Assembly (NCBI GenBank): GCA_001584585.1
Contig: LSYV01000003.1
Location: 123,143-157,641 of the forward strand
Direction of reading: 5' to 3'
From: Gonium pectorale
Lineage: Eukaryota > Chlorophyta > Chlorophyceae > Chlamydomonadales > Volvocaceae
DNA length: 34,499 nt
This document shows, piece after piece, positions 20,901 to 32,900 of the stretch. Positions within the stretch are counted from its first letter, which is position 1, and every line of letters begins with the position of its first letter. A model generated the notes under the pieces. It saw nothing but the letters and a program-made list of their open reading frames with translations, did no database searches and had not been told where the DNA came from. The position numbers and the translations under genes are program-made.

Positions 20901-23900
20901 TTCTGCGGGTGTTGCGAGATGTTCTGCAGGATGGCGGAGCACAGGTGCAGCAGCTGCTCCTCGCGCGCCAGCGAGTCGGCGCCCGCGGCGGCCGAGGGCG
21001 CGCCGGGGCGCGTGGCGTTCAGCTGCGCGCGCAGCGCCACCACGCGGTTGTAAAACACCGTGTTGGTCCCCAGCAGCACCAACAGACCCCGCTTCGCGAT
21101 CGGGACTTGGTTAGCCTTGAGGACCGACAGGTTTAGCAGCGCGGCCATCGCCACAAAGTAAATGTCCTGCACCGCCTCCATGTTGTGCATGTCGCGCTCA
21201 AAGATGATGGGGTTCTCCTCCCGGGGCTCGCCGGCGCCGCCGCTTGCGCCGCCGCTATCCTCCGGCGCCGGCGCGGAGCCAGTGCCGCTGGTGGAGCGCA
21301 GCCCCGCCGCCAGCACCACGCCCGGCGCGCCCAGCTCCTGGTAGCGCCGGTTCAGGCGCTTCATGAGGGCGATCAGGGCCTCCACGCCGCCCAGCGCCGC
21401 GGCAACGGCCTTGGCCTCACGCAGGTATGCCTTGGGGTCGGGGCAGCCGTAGGGCGCGGTGTAGGTCATGCGCGCCAGGCCGTGGCAGCCACGGTACTCC
21501 ATGAGTGGGACCTGAGGGGCACGTGGGATTTGGCCAACAGGCGCATTAGGTTGTAGTTCAGCGCGTTCCTATGCTACACTGGCACATAGGCGCATACAGA
21601 CAGGCCACAGACCGTAACATGAGAAGGCCGGCAAGGCCGGGCCGCAGGTCAGGCGGTGCGGGCGCGGCCTGCAAAGCGCGGCGGTTACACCTCGGGCGAC
21701 TCGCCTGCGTGTTGACCAGCCCGGTCATGGCCGCGGCGAACGGCACGACGCCATCGGTCGGCTGGCTGCCCGCCGGCAGGCCCGACACCTCGGCCGGCAG
21801 GCCCTGCGGCAGCAGCTCGGGCACGCCCTGCCCCGGCCCCAGCATGGGCAGGTTGGTCCAGCGCTCCTGGAAGAACTCCAGGCAGCCGCCCGCGATCTCG
21901 CGGAGCGAGGGCGGCCAGGCGGGGTTGTTGACGATGAGCAGCAATTTGAGCATCACGCCGCGCTCCACCACGTGGCGCTCCATGTTGGGGTGGCGGCAGC
22001 AGGCGTTCCACAGCGTCAGGATGCCTGCGGGCAGGGAGCGGTTCGGGGCGGGACAGTTGGGTCCGCGTAGGAGGGTCCAGCCCACGGCGCTTGCCACACG
22101 GCCATGCCGCCGTCGCGTGCGCTCGCAGCAATGATACCCAGCCCCCTCGCGCTACGGTACCTCTCCAACGCCTCGACGCTCCTGCCACGCCCGTGCCCCT
22201 GTACCTCCTCGCATCTCACCTAGCTGCATCGACTTCCACGCCGCCCCCAGGTGCATGCCCAAGATCTGCACCAGGATGCGCAGCGCGCGCTCCGTGTCAG
22301 AGTCCACGATGCCTTCCACCTCGGGGGCGCGCACGTCCATCGTCCACCACGTCTTGCTGCGTGGGGCAGGGCGGAAAGAAAGGGCCGGGGGGCCAAGGGG
22401 ATACAGAACGGACCGAGGACCCCAAGCGGGCAGGGAAGCGCCAGGGCAAGCAGCTCGGCAGGGCGGCCTGCGGCGCTCAGGAGTATGTCCCACAACAACC
22501 CCCGGGGCAAAATAGACCGGGACTTGCACAGGTTACAAGAGCCCTTCTAAGCTGGGTTGCCCGCTTGTGTCGCCGGCAGCGCTCACTTGCGGACTCCATC
22601 CGGAGCGGAGAGCCTGAACACGTCCAGCTCGCGGCGCTCGGGCACCCCGTCGTCGTCCACCATGAACATGCAGATGGACGCCACCAGGAACTCGAACAGC
22701 TTGAGCACCGGCACGTCGTTGGCCTCGCCCACCTGCGGTGGTGCGCGTTACCGATAGGCAGGCGTCAGGCGGCACGTCGGGTGCCGCGGCAACGCACAGC
22801 GGCAGAGGATGACCGGACTTTGGCGGCTAGGTGGTGCCAGCCAAGCTCGAGGATGCACCAGTGCGCGGGGAATGCAGGGACAAAGGGTCTGGGGAACCCG
22901 CTCCCAAGGCCCAGTCGCCGACGCGCACCTCGTCCTGCTCAAGCATGGCGGGGAGCCAGGACTCGCCCACGGCCACGAGCGTCTCGAGGCCCCAGTTGTC
23001 CTTGAGCTGCTTGTCGAAGCGCTTCTCAAGCTGCAGGGACAGGGAAAACCGAAAATGCAACAAGCAGACGTTAGCAATACAGACATGCACGGGGTTTCCG
23101 AACACGGTCCTGTGTGATGAACACTAGGTCCAAAAAAATTCACGTTTTAGTGCAAACAACCCAGGTGCGAACCGCTTCCGGCGATACGCGCATGGGCAGG
23201 CGTGTCCCCCTAGCAAGCCTCGTTCCCCTCCCTGTCCAGCGCTCCAGCTCACCACAATGCACACCCCGGCCCCACGCCCGGCACTGTGCGGTGACCGCCT
23301 CTTCCGCTGCGGGCACCCTTACACATGAAAGTGGCACGGCATAGGAGCATCACCCTCCCGCACCATGTGCACGCACGCTCCGGCCCACCCCGGAGCAACC
23401 CCACCTGCTGCATGCGCCCCTTCATGGCCTCTGCCTTGCGCCGCACGCGGTCCGCGCTCTCCGCCCGCTTCAGCATCATGGACGAGGGGAAGGGCTTGTC
23501 GCGCTTCTCGTAAAACGCCTCGCCCTTGGGCATGTCCACATGCTCCATATGGATGTACGACTCGTCCGCGTCGGGCGCCAGGGACGCATCGCCCTCGGCG
23601 CCCTCTTCCGCCAGCCCGTCAGCCACGCCCGCCGCCAGCGCGGCGTCACCGTCGCCGGCGCCTGGCGCCGGCGACGCGGCGCCGCTGGGGTTGTCCGAAG
23701 CCCCGCGCCGCGGCGAAGGAACGCCGCTGTGGAGCGCGGAGCCCGGTGCGCTCAGCCCTGCGACCGAGGGGTCTCCCTCTGCCGCCACGATGGCCGCTGT
23801 CTCGTCCCCGGGACCGGGTTCCTGGCCCTCTCCAGCTGCCTCCGCCTGCTGCTGCTGCGCTTGCAAGCTGAGCTCCTCCGTGTCCTCCAAGGCCGCTGCC

Positions 23901-26900
23901 GCGTCATCCGCGTCGCCGGCAGAGCCCCCAGCGTCACGGCCGAACTCCTCCCCCTCGGCTAGGCCCCCGTCAGCATCGCCGCCGCTGCTGGCGGTGGCGG
24001 TGTTGCCGCCATTGTCCAGAATCACGGACTCGCTGCGCGCCGACGCTGGCCCCCGCTCCTGCTCCTGCTCTGAAGCGGCGGCCGCATTGTCGCCACCTCC
24101 CTGGCCCTGACCTCGCAGCTTGGCTGCCTTGGCCGCCACCTCGTCGTTGATCTCGTGCAGCGTGATGGCGTCGTTCAGCTTGTTGATCATATTCTTGGCC
24201 AGCTGGTTCGCCGGCGAGGGGTTGAACGAGGTGCCCAGCACCTGCAAGGAGACACACAATAGCGCCGGGGCGTCGGCCAATGACTCGCCGCTACCCCTCG
24301 CAACCCGCGTCACGCTCCCCAAACCGCCGCCTCCAAGCCGCCCGCGCACGCGGCACATTCGCATGGCGCCGCACTACACTCTGTCGTACTTTGCGGTTGT
24401 TCCCGTTGCGCAGCAGGATCCACATGCCCGCCATGAGGAACTCGATCATCTCGCTGTTGTCGCTGTCAGTCAGTAGCGCCGCGTACATGGCCAGCTCGGC
24501 CGAGTCGACGGCGCCGGCCATTGTCGACAGGTACATGAGGCCGAGCGCCGCAGCCTGCGAGGAACGCGTTAGAACCGGCGCGCACGTTGGTCATTTGCGG
24601 TTGCGGGACCTGGCGGCTGTGAACCGCACCGCTTCACGCCCGACGTGCTTCAGAACCTGCACGACGGCCGGCATGCTTGCTCGCACCTGCTGAACGCGTC
24701 CGAACGCCCCCCCCCCACACACACACCGCCCGCTTGCTGGTGCGCTCTGCACCCTACCCCCACCCCACCCCGCTTGATTGCTGTCAGCGCGCGTCCGGAC
24801 GCCCCCCCCCGCCTCCTGCTGGATGATACGGTTGGGTGAGTTGTGGGTCGGCTATCCTCTTCTCCGAGCTTCTCACGGTGATCTCCGCAGCGTTACTACC
24901 CGATTCCCGTCTCCACTACCCACCACCTCCCCCGTCGCTCGGCTGCCAGACGGGACGAACGCTGCTGGCGCCCAGCCCGTTGATACCCACACCCTTTCCC
25001 ACTACCCTACCCTCTCCGCCCCCCACCGCACCTGCTGGATTATGCGGTCGCACTCCACCCAGACCGCCGTTACTCCTCCTACTGAGTATGCGATCGGGTG
25101 TCCGCGACGCGACCCGTTTCCCCTTCTTCCTTTCCGCCCCCCCCCACCGCACCTGCTGGATAATGCGGTCGCACTCAGAGTCGAGTACGCTGCTCAGCGC
25201 CGCGCGCAGCAGCGCCCCGAACGCGCCCATGTTGAGCAGCTTGGTCCGGAACGGCCCGTACATGCACTCGTCACCCTCCGCGCCGATGGGGTGGCAGGCC
25301 AGGAAGGCCACGCCCGCGCAGGCGGACGCCTTGACGTAGCCCGCCTGCTCAAAGTTCTCCGTCTCGATGGCGTCGAGCATGGCCATCATGAACTTGAGCG
25401 CAATGTCGTCGGGCGAGTTCATGATTAGCATGGCGGCGTCGGGGTTGGCGGCCAGCGTGGCGATGGAGGCGGTGATGCAGTGCGCCACGCGCGAGAGCGG
25501 CAGCGCCACCGTGTTGTAGCAGTCCATGCCCATGTGACCTGGGAAGTGGGGGCGGAGGGGAGGCACAGCGTGGGGGGCGCGGCGTGGGGGGCGCCCCGTG
25601 CGGTGCGGTGCGGAGCTCAGTGCGGTGGGAGGGGCTCGGTGGAGACAGGCTGTACCTATACCACATGGCGAACACTCGGCTGCGGGTGCGGCAGATGACG
25701 GCAAGACGGAGAGGCCCAGGGTGGCGCGGGTGAAGGATGCAAGTCGGCGAGCCGCAGGTCCCCACACCTAACCCCAAGGTCCGGCTGCCCCTCGCCTGCC
25801 AGGGGGTAGAGACGATGGGCAACGGGCGGAAACCACCACCAGGGGGGGCGGACTCACCCAGCTGGCCAATGTGCTCCATCTTGACCTGGATGGGGTCCAT
25901 CATGACGCAGTAGTGCGCGGAGCCCCACATGGCCTGCGACGCCGCCTCCGCCAGGCGCACCCCCAGCTCCACGTCAAACTGGGGGCTGGCGGCAGCCTCC
26001 TCCCTGCGCCGGACACGAGTGGATACGCACGTTCGCTTTCACAACAGCCACGAGCCGATGCCCCCGAGAAAGACGGCCACAGTGAGCAGCACGGTGCAAG
26101 CAAAGGTGGTTCCACCTTCCGTTCCATGGCGGCTTCGGCGGCTGCTTTCCGCTTGCCATATCCCCCACTTCGGCCCCCTGGTCCCGGCTTTGCCATGGAA
26201 GAACCGCCCAGCCAACCCGCGGCCCCACCCTCGAAGCCCCACTCCAAGCTCCACCGCCAGCTCTTGTGTAGCGCACCCGTGGCGCCAGCGCTCCAAGCCG
26301 CCTTCCTCCCCCTCCTCCCCACGCGCCCCTTGTCCCCCTGTGGCTCCCCCCCCGGCTTCAGGCACAGGCGCTCACTCTGACAGCTGGCCGTAGAAGCGCG
26401 CCACCTCCCGCTTCAGCTTCGTGAGCGTGCTGTGCAGCAGCACGATGCACGCCTCGAACATGAGCGGCGCCTCCCCGCGGTCGCGGATCAGCTCCATCGC
26501 GTCGTCGTCCAGCACCAGCGTGGCCAGCAGCGAGGCGGCGCAGAACTGGATCATCGACTCGCCGGGGCCCTGCGGAGTTCATGCGTGCAACCCCGCGCTC
26601 GTCGCCAATGGCAGCTGCCGCACGCGCCCACCATGTGCGCGCCGCCAACGCGCCCACCTTCCCGCTGCGCTTCCGGCCCGCCGCCGTCGTCCTGGGCTCC
26701 CCTGCCGCCGCTCCTCGCCCCTCGATGCCTTCACAACCAGTCACACACACCCCGCAGCCCCCACACCCACGCCCCCGCCGCCGCAGCGCCGCAGCCCCCA
26801 CACCTACACCCCCGCCGCACGCACCTTGGGGTTCAGCAGCGATATCACGTTACGCAGCGCGCCGCTGGCGATGAGACTGCGCCGCGCGTCCGCGTCGCGC

Positions 26901-28961
26901 TGCACCATGGTGGTCAGCAGCTTGGACGCTGCCTCCCGCCGGGCGGCCGCCGCCTCCGGGCTGTAGCCCTCCAGGTTCTTCGCCAGCGCAAAGATGGTGC
27001 CAAACTCGGGCTCCTGCTGCAGGTACGCCCGTCGGCAGTTGCGGTCGATCAGCAGCACGCTCAGCCCGCCCAGCAGGAACGCCTGGTAGCGGTTGCGCTG
27101 CGCCTCCGGCACCGTGCCCGCCGGCGGCCGGCCGCTGCTGCTCGTGTTACCGTTCCCGGTGCCGCTCTGGCTGTGGCCGTGCCCCTGGCTGCTGCCGCCC
27201 ACGCTGGACGCCGCGTCGCGCAGCTGGCCACTGCCACCAGCGGGCCCCGCCTCCGGTACTCCGCCTCCGCCGCCGGTGGTGGCGCCGCCGTCCTCCAGCA
27301 CCACCGGCATCTTCAGCGAGCGCTTCAGGTTCGTGATTAGCAGCGAGATGATGTCCAGGTCCGCCAGGGCGCGCCGGCTCAGGCCGGTGGTGGCGAGTCC
27401 CCAGACCGCGGCGGCGGTGGTGGTGGCCACGTCCATGTTGGGCGAGGAGAGGCGGTTGAGCAGGGCCGCCAGGCGGTCAATACGAAAGTCCGCGTGGTGC
27501 TCCTTTTTGATGGCGAGCTCCCAGAAGCCGTGCGCGCCCTCCGCGGACAGCACGGGGTCCTCCGCCTCGACCTGGAGTTGCAAGAGGAAGAAAAACGGGC
27601 TCGCCCAGGGCATGCCTCCGAAACCTCTCGGTCCGGCCCAAACCAGGGTCCCTCCGTCCCCAGAGCTCAACTGCAGCCAGGTCATGGTCGCAGGGCAAAG
27701 TCCTAAGCCCGGCCTCCTGCGATTTAGGACCGCACTCGCCTTGGCGTGCAGGTACGCCAGCAGCAGCTGCCTCCGCTTGCTGGCCGTCCACGGCTGCTCC
27801 GCAATGAGCTGCGCGGCAAAGGTGCGGCGCGAGGGCACAGTTAAGAGGGATGCAACCGTATGCGCGCTGCAGTAGAATCCAGCCACAACCAGCGAGGCCA
27901 GGCTACATCCCCGCTCCACACGCGGCACTGCGCGACGGGAACCGCCTCCTTGTGAGGATGGCAGAGCCTGCCCTGGCGAGTTTGGTGATCGCCACCCCGG
28001 GCCCAACTCGCCCGCCCCACCTCTTGCCACTCATCGTCCGTGCGGATGAGTGTCCGCTTCTGGCTGAAGTTCAGCTCGGGTTTGTCCTCCCGCGCCGGCA
28101 GCCGCTCGTCGTAATAAGGATTCTCCACCAGCAGCGATAGCTCCGTGCCCGTGAAGACCCCCGTCAGCTTGGTGGTGCGCTTTCCCGCCTCCTCCGTCAC
28201 GTCCACCTTGGTCTCGCCTGTTGGCGCGGGGGTGGAAGCGTGGAACGGGTTCCCTCAGGACATCATCACAAGAATGGAGATGGGGATCGGTACCAGGGGC
28301 AAGCTGGGGACCTCACGAACGTACGGGTAAAGGATTTCCCGAATGACGGTACGCTAAGTGTGCGTGCCTCGTCAGGGGTGTGCGGGTTGGTGAAGGCGGG
28401 GCGGAGGGCGGACGCGCCGGTGCGTCGTGCCAGACGCAAACAGCACGCCGTGGGCGGGATTTGTCTTTCTCCACAGGCCGCCGCGTCACAGCTCAGATGA
28501 GTACAAAGCCCAGGTGCGCCGGCACAGTGTGTCCCCCCCTCTGTCACGGGCCCCAGGCCCGAGGGGCCTCGCCCGCTCCAGCCCCACGGCTAGACAATCC
28601 GCACCGAGCTCAGCGACCTCAATCTGCTTTGGGCAAGGGCCGCTGCCCTGTGGGGCCGCTGGCATGCCGACTCACCGACTTGGTCCCATTTCGCAGGGTC
28701 CTTTCCAAAGAAGCGACCAGCAGACTGGAGAAATTGCTCCAATGAATCGTCGCTAGACGGGATCACGGGCGCACCCAGAAGTGCAATCTTCTTCACGGCT
28801 CCCTGCAAGAGCTTTTTTACTTTGCTCTTGACGATTGGCAGTTGGAGAACCTACAGAGGCAGCAATGTTCTTAACGTCGACTGTCGGCGAAGTGTTTGGC
28901 AGAAGGCTCCAACCTCGTCAGAGTCGTCCAAGCGGACGTCCGCGATGAAATTTCCATCCAT
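14963..28961 (-). CDS. Giant Armadillo-repeat protein, 2,543 aa, 25 exons, unnamed
   Basis: Exons: 28961-28914, 28850-28676, 28217-28021, 27808-27740, 27571-26825, 26569-26376, 26003-25858, 25538-25153, 24554-24390, 24241-23405, 23030-22929, 22732-22587, 22356-22220, 22024-21705, 21511-20597, 20309-20144, 19806-19676, 19422-18170, 17989-17692, 17379-17221, 16955-16788, 16538-16454, 16264-16116, 15882-15718, 15436-14963. They sum to 7,632 nt with no phase conflict. The protein starts MDGNFIADVRLDDSDE (only usable ATG) and ends KKIDKDLGP. Residues about 160-1450 are helical ARM-type repeats; 1750-1830, 1430-1510 and 760-930 are Gly/Ala/Pro- or acid-rich linkers; 2045-2543 form a separate conserved module. 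No signal peptide or membrane segment is evident, so it is probably a cytoplasmic or axonemal scaffold. It lies directly upstream of ODA9 on the same strand. Introns 4 and 14 use GC donors. I do not recognise a named homologue; a ciliary role is inference. Confidence 0.85.
20094..20115. repeat. Intronic element shared with 25107-25126
   Basis: GCGACCCGTTTCCCTTCTTC here (intron 16 of the ARM gene) is almost identical to GCGACCCGTTTCCCCTTCTT-C near 25107 (intron 8), each a few tens of bases downstream of the 5' splice site on the minus strand. Confidence 0.6.
21512..21704 (-). other. GC-AG intron (intron 14 of the ARM gene)
   Basis: The exon 14 end reads ACGCAG followed by GCGAGTCGCC. The nearby GTGTAA donor would leave phase 2, whereas exon 15 (VPLMEYRGCHG) needs phase 0, so the GC donor is preferred. 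Confidence 0.65.
24810..25176. repeat. Duplicated exon-8/donor fragments inside intron 8 of the ARM gene
   Basis: The real exon 8 end with its donor (25142-25176) and a copy at 25021-25055 agree at 34 of 35 bases; the copy keeps the coding end (IIQQ) and a GTGCGG donor. A third, decayed copy around 24810-24834 has lost the GT. C homopolymers (9-11 C) flank each copy. Confidence 0.8.
27572..27739 (-). other. GC-AG intron (intron 4 of the ARM gene)
   Basis: The exon 4 end reads CACGCCAAG followed by GCGAGTGCGG; no GT nearby keeps the frame, while the GC donor joins exon 4 (23 codons) to VEAEDPVLSAEG in phase 0. AAG|GCGAGT is the classic GC-AG donor context. Confidence 0.7.
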
Positions 28962-29939
28962 GGTGCAACTTTATAGAGGGTAATAGCTCAAGGCGTTTTC
29001 GAAGACATTGTCATTCGAAGACAGAGGTTCATGGCTCACGGAACGGCCAGTGCAATCTCCTATGTTAGCTCTCAGGCGTTCAACAGAAACATCGATGCTG
29101 CATCGACGGAACAATGGTGAGGAGAGTGGTCATGCCGTATGCTGTACGGCGGGTGTGTGCAGCCCTGTACGCGGGGTTAGTAAACATGCAGGATCAGGCA
29201 GCTGCATATCACGCTTCAAGCCCTCACTTTATCCATCTCCCCTGCTCCACGACATTGCAGGCCGCCCTTTGGGCTGCACTAGTGACAAGCCTCCCTTCCC
29301 ACTCACACTCGCAACTCGAAGCACGGAACGGTAATTCAGGGAAGTCTCATTTGCCACGGGTTTTGCTGAAGGATGCGCCGTTGGGCCATGGCATGGGGCT
29401 ATGCAATCTTCCCACGCTTGTGAACACTGTGTACCGTTAGTGCAGAGCGTCATGTGCAGTCTGAATGTGTCAGAGTTGCTGTTTGGCTGGCGCGGCAGGT
29501 GCTGCCCGAGGCGTACAGGACGCCGCTCCCTTGTCACCGTGGTCACGGCAGGGCAGGCATGAGCAATGTCCTGTCCGAGATCATTACAGTTTGCAGACTT
29601 CTGTGCCTAAGCGGCCTTAGTTTGTGTTCCTCATCGCCATCTGGCAAACCAGGGGATACGCAAAACACAATGCACACTCATTGCACATGCTACCGCGTCG
29701 TACCCGGAACCCGATTACACCTATGTCAATTGCACTGGGCTCAAGAAGCTCTGATTTCCCTATCAGTTACACGTACCTTTGCCTCTTCCAACAGCAGACC
29801 AATACCAACTTCCACCTGTGCCAAAGCCTTGCTAGACGACCGAGGTGCTTTGACACCGTATTAAATCATCGCACCGTAACAATGTATCTCGTCTAGACAT
29901 TCTGCTGATACGCATATACTCGATCGTCGCGGAGGGAGG
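28962..29939. promoter_or_regulatory. Divergent promoter region between ARM gene and WD40 gene
   Basis: About 980 bases between two start codons facing away from each other; no coding exon recognised. GCTCAAGGCG at 28986-28995, 25 bases from the ARM start codon, resembles the Chlamydomonas tub box GCTC(G/C)AAGGC but lacks one base. A TATA-like TCTATAAAG (minus) at 28971-28979 lies too near the ATG to serve the modelled start. Confidence 0.4.
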
Positions 29940-32900
29940 ATGAGCCTCGCGCTCAAGCTCTTCCAGCCCGCGCCCGATAAGGTTCGGACGATGTATCGCT
30001 AGACGGAAACTCAGCTACGTCATCAGCTGCAAGCGTCTGCTCATATGCCACGGGCAGGTTGCCAAGGTCGAGTTCCACCCCGTGCTGCCGTGGGTGGTCT
30101 CTGCCACCAAAAGCGACCATGTGTCCGTGTGGGACTGGAGGACCAAGCAGGTAAGGGGGTGGGCATGGAGTGGGCGGGCAAGGCGTGTGGGGCAGGACGC
30201 TCGGGCTACCTGTCGCCTCCGGCCGCGGCTGGGCTGGGCCGGCGTGCAGTTCAGGTGCGGTGCAGGGGCCCATTTGACACGATAACCGTCCTGCTGCGGC
30301 CTCACAAGTCCGTCCCCCCTCTGCCCCGTGGCCCTGCTGGCAACCACGGCACACGCCCCTCTCCACCACGCCATTCCCGCCCCTCCTCACGTGTCGCCGG
30401 ACGCCTGGTCGCACCCCCCCCACACCTCCACCGCCCCCCTACCCCCCCACCTGCCAGGTGGTGTGGGAGGCCCAGCTGGGCGGCGCGGACGAGGACCTGT
30501 GCGCCGACGCCGAGATGGCCCGCCTGCACGTGCGCGACCCCGCCTTTGCGCCCAACCCCTCGCTGCTGCACCCCATCCCCGCGGGGCCCAAGCGCGAGCC
30601 CAGCGGCAAAGTGCGCGACGTGCGTTTCCTGGACACCGATGTGGCGCAGGTGGGGCCGGTGTCGCGCGCTGCGCTGGCCTGGCCGCGGCCCTCCGGGCCC
30701 GCGGGGCTGCGGCGCTCGTGTGTGCTGGTGCGGCGGCGGGGATGAGGTGGAGGCGGCTTGTGAAGTGTTATAATACGTGGGTATGTTCAGGTGGAAGTGG
30801 ACGCGGGCATATGAGGCTCGGGTTCGGCTCGTGGGGTGGTGCTTTGTGGAGCGGGACCCAAACGTGCTATCGGTCGTGCGTGGTAACGATGCGTGGGTGA
30901 TGTTGGCTACGGGCCGTCCCGCGTGAGGCCGCCCGTCCGTGGGTACGGTGTCCTCGAGCTGGAGCAGCTGGTAGTCAGGAAACGTGATGTCTCGCCCCCA
31001 CCCCTCCCCACGCCGCCCCCGCCCCGTCGCTGCGCTCGCGGACCGACGCGCGCAGGTCCAGCTGACGTGGCAGCACACCGCGGCGGCGGGCTGCAGCACG
31101 CCGCCGCCCCGCGCGGAGGACATCCGCACGCTGCGGGGCCAGAGGTGGGGACGGGCGGCCCGCTGGTGGCGTGCGGCCTTCGGGAGGGTGCGCGCTGCCG
31201 GGGCTGCGGCATGGGGCCAGGCCAGCCGGTCTGTTTTGGCCTGCGGGGCGCCCCCGCCTCACCGGTGCACTGCCCGTGATGGGCGCCATCGCACCGCCCG
31301 TCCGCCCCCACAGCACGCCACGTCGGTGCCGGCAGGGCAGCACCCTTTTTGCTGGTGCAGGAGGGGAGCGACCGTCTCCCGTCCCGACCTCCTCCGGGAA
31401 GTCGGGTCGCTTGCCGCCGCCCCGGCTCGCCCGGGCGCTCCTCGTGCGCCGGAACCGGCACGTTTGATTCGCCGGACGCTGCCGTCGTGCCCGCAACGCA
31501 TCCATCCACTCACCCTCGTCTCTGCACTCTGCGACTCCCGTCATTTCCGACCTCTTTGCACACCCCAGGCTGGCGTGCAACCCCTCGAACCCCACACCCA
31601 CACACACCCACACACCCTCCTGCTCGCCTGCCTGCCTGATAGCAACACAGTGTTACGCATAGATTGGATTGGTTGTAACACACACCAACCCGTCCAGGCT
31701 GCTGGTCATCGCCTGCGAGGCCAAGCTGCTGGTGGTGGACCTGGCCAGCCGCCGCGTGCTTGAGCTGGGCAAGGGCGTGTTCGAGGGCAAGAGCCCCACC
31801 GCCCTCGCGTTCCTGCTGCGCTCGGGGCTGCACCACGGGCCCGGCAGCGGGGGCGGCGCGGCGGCAGGAGGAGGAGGAGGGGGAGGGAGGTCGGGCGGCG
31901 GGTGGCTGCTGGACAGCCCCGTGCTGGCGGTGGGCTGCTCGGACGGCATCGTTCGCTGCGTGCAGCTCTTCCCCATCAAGGTACAGGCTGGGTTGGGTCG
32001 GTGTGGCGGTGGAGGTGTAGGGGTTACTCAGTCCGTGGGCAAGCTGAGCGATGACTATCCGTGGGCGCGTGGGAGCGTGATTATCCGTGAGTGCGTCCAT
32101 GCTAGGGCAGCGGATCGTGGCTACCGAGGCCGCGCCTGCGTGGGTGGGCGGCGTGCTGACGGGGGGAGGGCGCGGAGGCTGGGGTTGGGGCTAACCATAC
32201 CGGTATGCTGGGTGGTGACGGACGGATGAGGGGGGGTGGGACAGAGGCTGGGTTGATGCAAATTGCAGGCCGTGTGGGGCGGGCGCGGGCAGGCACGCGC
32301 ACGTGAACCTATCGACGGGTCGGCGCCGCTGCGCGGCCTCACTGGTGCCAAGTGTGAGTCACAGCACGCGGCGTCCTGCTCCTACAGGCTTCTCGCAACG
32401 GTCGACTGTGTGCCCCATCCCCTTCGCCCCACCATGACAAGCATTCACGGGGCACGCGCCGTGCTGACCTCACACAACGCGCCCTAGCCTGGCTCCCAGT
32501 ACCCGCCCACACACGTGTTGCTCCACGTGCCCCGCGGGCCCCCGCAGCCGGTGGTGCGGTTGGTCTGGGCGCACAAGACCCCGGTGGCGGCGCTGGCGGC
32601 CCTGGGGGTGCGCGGCCAGCGGACGGAGCTGCTGGTGGTGGGGCACTCGGTGCGTGGCGTGGCGGGGGGAGGGAGGAAGGCGCTTGGCAGGGAGCTGGCG
32701 ACGGGCGGGCGGGTGGGGACCGGAAGAGTCGGCAGCAGGCGCTGGGCCGCTGGCGGACCCGGCGTGCAGTGAGGGGGAGGGGCGGCGATCGCCGTCTTGC
32801 CGCGTGGAGCAAGTGCATGGCGCGCGCTGTGGCGTGTGTGGGCGCGGGCGTGGGCCTTACTCCATCCGTCGGGGGGTGGCAGGACGGAGCTGCTGGTTGG

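Larger units (their letters stand above)
20597..27571 (-). other. ARM-repeat region of the giant protein (exons 5-15)
   Basis: Typical Armadillo signatures recur: AAAVWGLATTGLSRRALADL and LIASGALRNVISLLNPK (exon 5), MIQFCAASLLATLVLDDDAM (exon 6), ITASIATLAANPDAAMLIMN (exon 8), LMAGMWILLRNGNNRK (exon 9), LWNACCRHPNMERHVVERGV (exon 14), AALLNLSVLKANQVPIAKRG and ILQNISQHPQNR (exon 15). The 'LLNLS---N---I---G-L--LL' pattern in exon 15 is the clearest. Repeat phase is not tied to exon boundaries. ARM solenoids bind partner proteins along a groove; the partner is unknown. Confidence 0.75.

Noticed and set aside
28971..28979. TATA-like TCTATAAAG on the minus strand before the ARM gene
   Set aside because: It ends about 10 bases before the only usable ATG; a start site 25-30 bases downstream would fall inside the coding exon.
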